A stretch of DNA of 64,000 bases from GCA-2683135 sp964507445 (GTDB lineage Bacteria > Planctomycetota > GCA-002687715), in contig CAZDQF010000014.1 of the NCBI GenBank assembly GCA_964507445.1, positions 62,001 to 126,000 of the forward strand. The letters run 5' to 3'. The position numbers were made by a program, and so were the translations under genes. Below the pieces are notes generated by a model that saw only the letters and a list, made by a program, of their open reading frames with translations, had not been told where the DNA came from and did no database searches. Numbering within the stretch: position 1 is the stretch's first letter; each line of letters begins with the position of its first letter. Positions 44,893 through 52,352 of this stretch are shown here, piece after piece.

Positions 44893-46809
44893 ATGACGCG
44901 CCGGTCGTTGTCCATCCTGATGTTCGTGGCGTTGGCCGCCCTGGTCGGCTACGTGATCTGGGGCGGCGATGGCGACGCCCCCGAGGGCCGCCCCAACGTC
45001 CTCATCATTTCCCTGGACACCTTCCGCGCGGACCACGCCGGCTTCCTGGGGGCGCGACTCGATGACGGGAGCAGCCCGACGCCCGCCCTCGATCGGCTGG
45101 CGGCGGACTGTGTGGCGAGTCAGGAGGCCATGACGCCCTCGCCCCTGACGCTCCCGGCCCACGTCACCTTGTTGAGCGGCCTCTATCCGGATCGACATGG
45201 GGTGAGGGAGAACGACTCATTCCGGGTCCCGGCAGAGCGGCCCTGGAGTCTGTTGGCGGAGGACTTGCGTCAGGACTACGCCACCGGGGCGGTGGTCTCG
45301 GGCCAACCCCTGGAGAGTCGATACGGTCTCGACGCCGGGTTCGCGACCTATCTGGACACCGACCGGACCGACAACCCGACGGATCGGTTGCGGTTCCGCG
45401 AGCGGGACGCGTCGGAGACGACGGACCTGGCGCTCAAGTGGTTGAGCAGCGTTCAGGGGCGCCCCTGGTTCCTGCTGGTTCATTACTTCGATGCTCACGA
45501 CCCGTACGTGTGGCACGGCCCGCGTCCGGGGCTGGCCATGGAGGGCAGCCCCGAGGAGCGTCGGAGGCGGGCTTATCGCTCCGAGACCATGCACGTGGAC
45601 GAACACGTGGGGCGGTTGCTGGCGGGGTTGCCGGGCGGAGGTGAGGACACCCTGATCATCGTCGTCGGCGATCACGGAGAGGGGCTGGGGGAGCACGGGG
45701 AGGAGACCCACGGATTCACCGTCCGGCAGAGCACCATGCGGGTCCCGTTCCTGCTCAAGCCGCCGGGCGGGGAGAAGGGCCGCGCGCCCGCGCCTGCCGC
45801 CGCCCCAGCGAGGCTCGTGGACGTCTACGCGACCGTGCTCCGGTGCTGCGGAGTGGAGGACCCGGACGGTCGTGACGGTCGTGACCTGTTGAGCGAGCCT
45901 GAGGGAGAGTGGCTCGCGTTCGGAGAGACCCTGTATCCCTACTACCAGTTCCAGTACGCCCATGAGCGCTACGTCATGGATGGGGATCGCAAGCTCATCA
46001 CCGGCGGCAGCCTGGGGGACCGGCTGTACGCGTGGAGGGAGGACCCCGGTGAGAAGATCGACCTGGCGGAGCGCGAGCCGCAGCGGGTCAGGGACCTCAC
46101 CGAGCGGCTCAACGCCCATCTCGCGCGGCCGGGCTTCGCCGCCGCGGAGGACGTGGCGGTGGAGCCCAACGCGGCGTTCCCCTACATGGGCGGGCGTCCC
46201 CTGGCCCTCCCGGTGGAGCCCGGCTTCGAATCCAATCGGACGCTCCCGTCAGCGGAGGCCCGTTGGGATGTGATCGGGGCGTTGGATGAGGCGCGACGTC
46301 GCATGCGGCCGCCTCGTCGTCAGCCCCATCTGGCGTCTGCTGCGTTGGCGCCCTTCGCCGAAGAGCTCTCCACGAACCCGTCCCTGCTGTGGTGGACCGC
46401 CCGTGCCTATCAGCTGCAGGCTCGCGCCAAGTCCCTGGACGTGGACACGCGGGTCGGCTACCTCGACCGGGCCATGGAGTTGTACGCGCGACATCACCAG
46501 CAGTTCCGTGACGGTCGCGCCTTCGACGCCCGGTTGCGCGCCTTGCTGACCAAGCACGAGCTCTTGCGTGACGGACCCGCCTTGCTCCAGGCGCTGGTTC
46601 GTGAGGCGAGCGGCGCGATCCAGGCGAGCGGGCGTCCGTTGACCTACGCGCTCCGCGGCAAGGCCTACTTCGAACTCGGCCAGTTGGAGAGAGCCCGCTC
46701 CGACTTCCGTCGAGCCCTGGATCGGGAGCCCGACCCACTCCAGCGAGCTCAGCTGAAGCGTGATCTGGAAGCCGTGAGGGCCGCCCTCGCCAGGCAGCAG
46801 AACCGTTGA
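44893..46809 (+). CDS. Sulfatase/alkaline-phosphatase-fold hydrolase with C-terminal TPR domain
   Basis: The 638-residue protein has an N-terminal TM anchor (~8-24), then a sulfatase-like core: NVLIISLDTFRADHAGF with a metal-binding Asp, PTPALDRLAAD, SPLTLPAHVTLLSGLYPDRHGV, VHYFDAHDPYVWHGP and IIVVGDHGEGLGEHGEETHG. The C-x-P-x-R or S-x-P-x-R formylglycine motif of true sulfatases is absent; in its place stands SPLTLP, as in sulfatase-like proteins of unknown substrate. From ~440 to the end are TPR-like helices (TYALRGKAYFELGQLERARSDFRRALD). The protein is probably exposed to the periplasm. It lies between the ExbD genes and the second secretin. Confidence 0.88.
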   Translation: MTRRSLSILMFVALAALVGYVIWGGDGDAPEGRPNVLIISLDTFRADHAGFLGARLDDGSSPTPALDRLAADCVASQEAMTPSPLTLPAHVTLLSGLYPDRHGVRENDSFRVPAERPWSLLAEDLRQDYATGAVVSGQPLESRYGLDAGFATYLDTDRTDNPTDRLRFRERDASETTDLALKWLSSVQGRPWFLLVHYFDAHDPYVWHGPRPGLAMEGSPEERRRRAYRSETMHVDEHVGRLLAGLPGGGEDTLIIVVGDHGEGLGEHGEETHGFTVRQSTMRVPFLLKPPGGEKGRAPAPAAAPARLVDVYATVLRCCGVEDPDGRDGRDLLSEPEGEWLAFGETLYPYYQFQYAHERYVMDGDRKLITGGSLGDRLYAWREDPGEKIDLAEREPQRVRDLTERLNAHLARPGFAAAEDVAVEPNAAFPYMGGRPLALPVEPGFESNRTLPSAEARWDVIGALDEARRRMRPPRRQPHLASAALAPFAEELSTNPSLLWWTARAYQLQARAKSLDVDTRVGYLDRAMELYARHHQQFRDGRAFDARLRALLTKHELLRDGPALLQALVREASGAIQASGRPLTYALRGKAYFELGQLERARSDFRRALDREPDPLQRAQLKRDLEAVRAALARQQNR

Positions 46810-46889
46810 CCGGCGGCGGCTCGATGGGCGTTTTCTAAGCGCTGGGGCAGGAACGACTTAGGCGTGCCCCCATTGGAGGATGGGGATGG

Positions 46890-46919
46890 TTGACGGTGTC
46901 CGCGCGCCCTGCGTACAAT
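46890..46919 (+). promoter_or_regulatory. Promoter upstream of secretin 2
   Basis: TTGACG (46890-46895), 18 bases, then TACAAT (46914-46919). An inverted repeat CCCCAT/ATGGGG (46868-46885) lies just upstream and could be a weak terminator for the preceding gene or an operator. The leader to the ATG at 47099 is about 170 bases. The spacer 46810-47098 shows no gene. Confidence 0.6.
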
Positions 46920-47098
46920 CCCGCCTCCCTAAAACGGGATGGAATATCGCGTTGCAACCGAAGGTCTGGCGGCGGCGCATGGAATGTGGAGCTACGGGTG
47001 ACGGATGCGGGTGGTGCTGGAACCCCCGTGCGCCCGTGTCGCGTGGGCTCCGACGGCTGTTGCGAGAAGGAAGCCGAATCGTGAACAAAGGTGGATCA

Positions 47099-49747
47099 AT
47101 GAACGACGACGTCCGGCGCGGCTGGACGCTCCTGCTGATCTGCGGACTGATCATCTTCCCGGCGTGCTCCGCTGACGCTGGCGACGGTGGCGATCCCATG
47201 GAAATGCAGGAGAGCGCCGAGGCCAACTCCGGTGCCGCCGAATCGGTTTCAGATCCTACAGAAGCACCCGCGGCTGGAGGCGCTGTCGAGGCGGGCAGTC
47301 AGGAGGAGCAGTTCAAGCGGCTGCAGGAAGAGGAGACGCTGGCCAAGCAGCGCGCCGACCTGCTGGTGCAGACCTACCTGACCTCCGCTCAGCGTTACGT
47401 CCACAACAGCGAGTTCGACAAGGCTGAGCGCGCGATCCTGCAGGCGCTGCAGGCGCGACCGACGGACCAGGGCGCCATCGACATGCTGCGCCAGGTGCGT
47501 GCGCTCCAGGGACATCAGCTGGACACCTCCGCCGAGATCACCCAGTGGGTGGTCAACAAGCGCCAGTTGATCCGTCAGGCTCAGGTGGCGAAGGCTCGTG
47601 ACCACTACCTGCGCGCCAATCAGGCGTTCATGGCTGACGACTTCGAGAAGGCTTACCGCGAGCTGGATCAGGCCAGCCTGATCATCGAGTTCGACCCGCA
47701 CCAGACCGACTTCGGCGATCTCGAGCAGCAGGTCCCGTCCATGATGAAGGTCGTGGCGACCCGTCGAGATCAGGCCCGCCGTGCGCAGGAAGAGGCGGCC
47801 TTCGACGACGCCTACCGCCGCGTCCAGGACGAAGAGGCCCAGCGGATGCGCAAGGAGCAGGAGAAGGTGCGGCAGACCATGATCCGCGCCGTCGAGAGCT
47901 ACCTGCGCGGTGACTACGACAACGCGGAGTTCCTCGCCCGCAACGTCCTCGGCATGGCGCCGGGGCACAAGGACGCCCGGGACCTCATCGACAACTCGCA
48001 GAAGGCCCGCAGCGCCGCCTGGCGCGCGAGCTTCGGCGAGCGCAAGAGGGAGGCTTACGCCAACTGGATCGAGGACGCCCGCGAAGCCCAGATCCCTTAC
48101 ACCGATCTCCTGCAATGGCCTTCCCGCCGCGACTGGCAGTCCATGTCAGCGCTCCGTCGCCGGGACGACGAGGTGGCCAACCAGATGGACGACTCGGACG
48201 CGGTGGCGGCCATCAAGGCCAAGCTCGCCAACGACACCATCACCCTGGACTTCGGTGACGAAGAGGCCACCTTCGAGGAGGCCATCAACCGGGTCCGCGC
48301 GACCCAGGGGTTCAACATCGTCGTCGACAAGGAGACCCTGACCGAGAAGGGGGAGGAGACCGTCTCTCTCACCCTGATCGACCAGAACCTGGGCTCCGCC
48401 CTGCGTACGCTGCTCGACCAGTTCGAGCTGGCGCACGTGTTCAAGGACGACGTGCTGTTCATCACCTCCAAGGAGAAGGCCCTCCAGATCAAGCAGCCCT
48501 ATCCTCGCGTCTACGAGGTGCGGGACCTCACCGTCAGCCTGCCCAACTTCAAGGCTCCTGACCTGGCGCTGCGCGCCGGCGGCGCCGGCGAGGGCGCCAA
48601 GGCAGCGGTCTGGGGCGAAGAGCAGGAGGCGACCCAGGACACCGGCCTCGACCGCCTCGTGGACCTGATCCGCGAGAACGTCGCCAAGGAGACCTGGGAA
48701 GTGGAGGGCTTCGGACTGGAGCCGTCCTCCGGTCAGGTCATCGCGGTGACCACGCCGGAGATCCACCAGGAGGTGCAGGCGTTCCTGGACGACCTGCGTC
48801 GGTTCACCAAGCTGACCGTCCACGTGGAGGCCCGCTTCATCAGCGTGCAGCGCGGTTTCCTGACCCAGCACGGTTTCGACTTCCGCGGCCTCGGCGGTCA
48901 GAATCCCGGCACCGTCGCTCTGCTCGACGACGTGACCAACGGTTCGCCCTACAACGCCAGCGCCGGCCTCGACAACGGCGGCCCGGGCCTGCCTGCTGGC
49001 GCCAGCCTCGCGCCCAGCGCGGGGGCGTTCTACAACGACGGCAGTAACGGCGACATCCGTGGCCGCACGGAGAACATCTTCGACCGCGTCCTCGGCACCC
49101 TCCTGACGGACCGGGGCGGGTTCTCTCTCGGGTTCCAGATCCTCGACGACCTGGAGATCGGTGGCCTGTTCCGCGCCGTCGAGAAGAACCTGGACACCAG
49201 CCTCGTCAACGCGCCGCGGCTGACCATCTTCAACAACCAGCGCGCCAACCTGACCCTGGTGAACCAGATCGCGTACGTGAAGGACTTCGACGTGGAGGTG
49301 GCCCAGACCGCCTTCATCGCCGACCCCATCATCGACGTGGTCCAGGACGGCCTCACCCTCGACGTGCGGCCCACCATCAGTCACGACCGCAAGTACGTGA
49401 CCATGGAGGTGCACCCGACCCTGGCGACCCTCATGCGTCCCATCCGGACGTTCGAGACCAACCTGTCCGGTATCTCGACGCCGGTCGTGTTCGAGCTGCC
49501 GGAGATCAACTACTCCCAGGCTTCGACCACGGTGAAGGTCCCCGATGGAGGCTACGTGGTCATCGGCGGTCTCAAGCATGTCAGCACCGTGGATCGCAGG
49601 TCGGAGACCCCGATCCTGTCCAACATCCCGTTGCTGTCCTTCTTCTTCACCCAGAAGGGCCGCTCTGACGAGATCCGGGATCTGATCATCGTGCTGCACG
49701 TGCGGATCATCGATCTGGGAGAGGAAGAGCAGAACCTGGCGGGCTAA
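47099..49747 (+). CDS. TPR-containing secretin lipoprotein, paralog 2
   Basis: The start is ATG 47099 with AGGTGG just upstream; a GTG at 47081 in frame is the alternative. The 882-residue product has a lipobox (IIFPAC, Cys ~23) and an acidic linker. TPR/coiled-coil repeats span ~75-320 (HNSEFDKAERAILQALQARP). An STN-like domain at ~375-460 has TFEEAINRVRATQGFNIVVD. The secretin domain (~560-880) has PDGGYVVIGGLK and TPILSNIPLLSFFF. It matches paralog 1 over its whole length, including the GDIRGRTENIFD insertion and AYVKDFDVEVAQ. It probably forms an outer-membrane ring, perhaps with paralog 1 or in its place. Confidence 0.93.
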   Translation: MNDDVRRGWTLLLICGLIIFPACSADAGDGGDPMEMQESAEANSGAAESVSDPTEAPAAGGAVEAGSQEEQFKRLQEEETLAKQRADLLVQTYLTSAQRYVHNSEFDKAERAILQALQARPTDQGAIDMLRQVRALQGHQLDTSAEITQWVVNKRQLIRQAQVAKARDHYLRANQAFMADDFEKAYRELDQASLIIEFDPHQTDFGDLEQQVPSMMKVVATRRDQARRAQEEAAFDDAYRRVQDEEAQRMRKEQEKVRQTMIRAVESYLRGDYDNAEFLARNVLGMAPGHKDARDLIDNSQKARSAAWRASFGERKREAYANWIEDAREAQIPYTDLLQWPSRRDWQSMSALRRRDDEVANQMDDSDAVAAIKAKLANDTITLDFGDEEATFEEAINRVRATQGFNIVVDKETLTEKGEETVSLTLIDQNLGSALRTLLDQFELAHVFKDDVLFITSKEKALQIKQPYPRVYEVRDLTVSLPNFKAPDLALRAGGAGEGAKAAVWGEEQEATQDTGLDRLVDLIRENVAKETWEVEGFGLEPSSGQVIAVTTPEIHQEVQAFLDDLRRFTKLTVHVEARFISVQRGFLTQHGFDFRGLGGQNPGTVALLDDVTNGSPYNASAGLDNGGPGLPAGASLAPSAGAFYNDGSNGDIRGRTENIFDRVLGTLLTDRGGFSLGFQILDDLEIGGLFRAVEKNLDTSLVNAPRLTIFNNQRANLTLVNQIAYVKDFDVEVAQTAFIADPIIDVVQDGLTLDVRPTISHDRKYVTMEVHPTLATLMRPIRTFETNLSGISTPVVFELPEINYSQASTTVKVPDGGYVVIGGLKHVSTVDRRSETPILSNIPLLSFFFTQKGRSDEIRDLIIVLHVRIIDLGEEEQNLAG

Positions 49748-49784
49748 ACCGCCCCGACAAGTTCATGCCCTGTCGCGGGCCCGC

Positions 49785-49803
49785 GACGCCGAGCAGCGGC
49801 GTC
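49785..49803 (+). terminator. Hairpin downstream of secretin 2
   Basis: GACGCCG (49785-49791) pairs with CGGCGTC (49797-49803), 5-base loop, followed after 8 bases by TTTGCGTT. A perfect 16-base palindrome, GTCGCGGGCCCGCGAC, overlaps the left side (49772-49787). Confidence 0.55.
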
Positions 49804-49881
49804 CGGGCTCGTTTGCGTTAATGTGGGGCGTGTCGGCGTTTCACACCGAACCCTGAGGATCGAGCTTGTTGGGAGTGGGTC

Positions 49882-50619
49882 ATGCGACTGCGCGCCATCT
49901 TCTTCGACATCGATGACACCCTGTTCAGCACCTCCACCTTCGCGGAGCGAGCGAGAGAGAACTCCGTGGATGCCATGCTGGCCATGGGCATTCGGTGCGA
50001 GCGGGACGTGGTCTTGCGGGAGCTGGCGGAGACGGTCCAGGAGTTCTCCTCCAACTACGTCCACCACTACGACAAGTTGTTGGCGCGCTTGCCCCTGGAA
50101 GCCACCATCGGATTGAACGTCCCGCTGGTGGTGGCGGCGGGGGTCGTGGCCTACCACGAGACCAAGTTTCGTGAGCTGTGCGCCTACGACGATGTCACCG
50201 AGGTCCTGCGCATCCTGTCGCGGACGAATCTGGTGCTGGGGGTGATCTCCAACGGGATCACCCTCAAGCAGATGGAGAAGCTCATCCGACTCCAGGTCTA
50301 CGAGTACATCAACCCTTCCGCCATCTTCATCTCCGACCATGTCGGCGTGGCCAAGCCCAACCCGAAGCTGCATCGGCGGGCGCTGGATCGGACCGGGGTC
50401 GCACCTGAAGAGGCCATCTACGTGGGTGACCACCCCATCAATGACGTCGACGCGGCCAAGCGGGCCGGCATGGTGGCGGTGTGGAATCGCCGGGAGGGCA
50501 AGCACCTCGAGGCGAAGGGTGAGCACACTCCTGACCACGTGATCTTCAACTTCTGGGACCTCCTGGAGTTCGTCCGTGAGAACACGGACGTCAGGTTTCC
50601 CGCGGAGATCCGTGGCTAG
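49882..50619 (+). CDS. HAD-superfamily (subfamily IA) hydrolase
   Basis: The 245-residue protein has all HAD motifs: FFDIDDTLF (D9 nucleophile, D11), VISNG (motif II), GVAKPNPKL (lysine, motif III) and YVGDHPINDVDAAKRAGM (motif IV). The helical cap after motif I makes it subfamily IA. The N-terminal pattern (IFFDIDDTLFSTSTFAERAR) resembles the TIGR02253 group, which is common in archaea. The substrate is unknown; phosphoglycolate- or sugar-phosphate-like phosphatase activity is possible. Its TAG stop overlaps the GTG start of the next gene by one base, so it heads a coupled four-gene operon. Confidence 0.9.
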   Translation: MRLRAIFFDIDDTLFSTSTFAERARENSVDAMLAMGIRCERDVVLRELAETVQEFSSNYVHHYDKLLARLPLEATIGLNVPLVVAAGVVAYHETKFRELCAYDDVTEVLRILSRTNLVLGVISNGITLKQMEKLIRLQVYEYINPSAIFISDHVGVAKPNPKLHRRALDRTGVAPEEAIYVGDHPINDVDAAKRAGMVAVWNRREGKHLEAKGEHTPDHVIFNFWDLLEFVRENTDVRFPAEIRG

Positions 50620-52352
50620 TGTGTGGCATCGCCGGCTCCCTCGGCGCGCCGTCCGTCGTCCCTACCCTGGTACAGGGCCTGCGTCATCGCGGGCCTGATC
50701 ACCAGGGATGGACGCGTCATGAGGACCTCGCGGTCGGAGCGGCGCGGCTTCGCGTGACCGGCGACGCACGCGGTGATATGCCGCTGGTGTCCGAGTCCGG
50801 CAGGACGGTCGTGGTCATCAACGGAGAGATCTTCAACCACGAAGAGTTGTTCGGCCCCAGCCCGGGGGCCTCCGATACCCGAGGCCTCCCGGACCTGATC
50901 GAGCGGCTGGGGCCCGCGGCGTTCTCCCTCATCCGAGGACCGTTCGCGGCGGTCGTGATGGACAGGGAGGATGGTTCCCTGACCGTGGCTCGTGACGAAC
51001 GCGCCATCCGGCCGTTGTTCATCGCCGAGGGGGAAGGGACCGTCACCTGTGCCAGCGAGGTGTCTCCGCTCCGTCATTCGCTGAGGCTCCATGACCATGA
51101 CCCGGCAGGGTGGGCTCACTTGCTGGCGTTCCAGTTCTGGCCCGAGGACCGCACGCTGTGGGAAGGGCTGCGGCCGTTGCCCCCTGGCACCTGGCGACGG
51201 TATGAGAAGTCAGAGGCCGGCTTGACGCGGCGACAGGGGCGCATTCGCTACGAGGGCGGAGGAGAGGACCTCGGGGCGGCCCTGGCGGGCGCGCTTCAGC
51301 TGCAGGGGCGCTGCGCCCTGAGAGCGGGGATCACGCTGTCCGGGGGCCTGGACTCCTCGGCGGTGCTGGGCGGGGTCGTCGGCTCGGGGCAGGGAGATGT
51401 CCTCGCGGCGACGGGTTGGTTCCCGGAGGCGCCGGAGGAGTACGACGAACGACCGTGGGCCCGTCGGGCGGCGGAAGAGGTCGGGTGTGAGCTGCTGGAG
51501 GTGCCGATCACCGCGCAGTCCTACCTGGAAGCATGGCCACGGGTGCTTCGTGCGCTCGGCGGCCCCGTGGCCGGGCCAGGCGCGGTCAGCCAGTGGTTGG
51601 TGTGCGCGGCCCTGGCTGACGCCGGCGTCGGCGTCGTGTACTCCGGCCAGGGTGGGGATGAGCTGTTCGGCGGTTACGAACGGCATCGTCTCCTGCTTCA
51701 ACGAGACCTGGGACTGCCGCTGACTCCTGCCCCAGGCTACGAGCGCTTGCTGGACCCGGGCGCGACGGACCCGGCGGCCGCCGTCCTGTTCCGGGGTGGG
51801 CGCCTGTTGCCGCTCCTTGAGCCGGAGATGCGCGCGCGGGTGTTGAACGCTCGTCGCTCGTTGCCCGTTCCGGGTCCGGGGCTCGCGGATCGGCTCCTCG
51901 AGTTCGAGGTGGAGACCCTGCTCCCGGGGCTGCTCGCCGTGGACGATCGCACCACCGCCGCCTTCGGCATGGAGGGACGGGTGCCGTTGTTGGACCCGGC
52001 GCTGGCGCGGCTGGCCCTCCGGATGCCGCTCCGGGAGAAGAGCCCTCCGGACGCCAGCCGACGGGCGTTCCGGGTCGCCTGTGACCCGTTCCTTCCCGAC
52101 GGGATCAAGCAACGTAAGGACAAGATGGGATTCCCGGTGCCCCTGGACCAGTGGCTGCGGGGACCCTGGCGCAGCGTCCTGCGGGATCACCCTGGGATCG
52201 GCCTCCTCCCCGACGTGGGCTTCCGGCCCGAAGTGGGAGAGGCCCTGGCCGCCGGGTTGCTGCGCGGTCGGGACGCCTGGTTCGTGCTCTCCGTCGCGTT
52301 GGCGTTACACGAGGCTGGGAGTCGCTCCACCGTCGTGGAGGCCGCAGGATGA
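50619..52352 (+). CDS. asnB: Glutamine-hydrolysing asparagine synthetase (AsnB-like)
   Basis: The 577-residue enzyme starts at GTG so that Cys2 (MCGIAGSLG) becomes the N-terminal glutaminase nucleophile. The class II amidotransferase half has LRHRGPDHQG and INGEIFNHEEL. The synthetase half has ITLSGGLDSSAVLGG (PP-loop), YSGQGGDELFGGY, FGMEGRVPLLDP and KQRKDKMGFPVPL. It is somewhat shorter in the glutaminase domain than E. coli AsnB. Some homologs amidate polysaccharides or peptides rather than make asparagine, and the operon context with a membrane TMTC-like protein leaves that open. Confidence 0.93.
   Translation: MCGIAGSLGAPSVVPTLVQGLRHRGPDHQGWTRHEDLAVGAARLRVTGDARGDMPLVSESGRTVVVINGEIFNHEELFGPSPGASDTRGLPDLIERLGPAAFSLIRGPFAAVVMDREDGSLTVARDERAIRPLFIAEGEGTVTCASEVSPLRHSLRLHDHDPAGWAHLLAFQFWPEDRTLWEGLRPLPPGTWRRYEKSEAGLTRRQGRIRYEGGGEDLGAALAGALQLQGRCALRAGITLSGGLDSSAVLGGVVGSGQGDVLAATGWFPEAPEEYDERPWARRAAEEVGCELLEVPITAQSYLEAWPRVLRALGGPVAGPGAVSQWLVCAALADAGVGVVYSGQGGDELFGGYERHRLLLQRDLGLPLTPAPGYERLLDPGATDPAAAVLFRGGRLLPLLEPEMRARVLNARRSLPVPGPGLADRLLEFEVETLLPGLLAVDDRTTAAFGMEGRVPLLDPALARLALRMPLREKSPPDASRRAFRVACDPFLPDGIKQRKDKMGFPVPLDQWLRGPWRSVLRDHPGIGLLPDVGFRPEVGEALAAGLLRGRDAWFVLSVALALHEAGSRSTVVEAAG

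Noticed and set aside
38886..45198. Very long open frames on the minus strand (over 900 codons each) opposite the TPR, ExbB and ExbD genes
   Set aside because: They are antisense shadows of high-GC coding sequence: low-complexity Arg/Gly/Leu/His-rich translations without domains, while the plus-strand genes have clear motifs.
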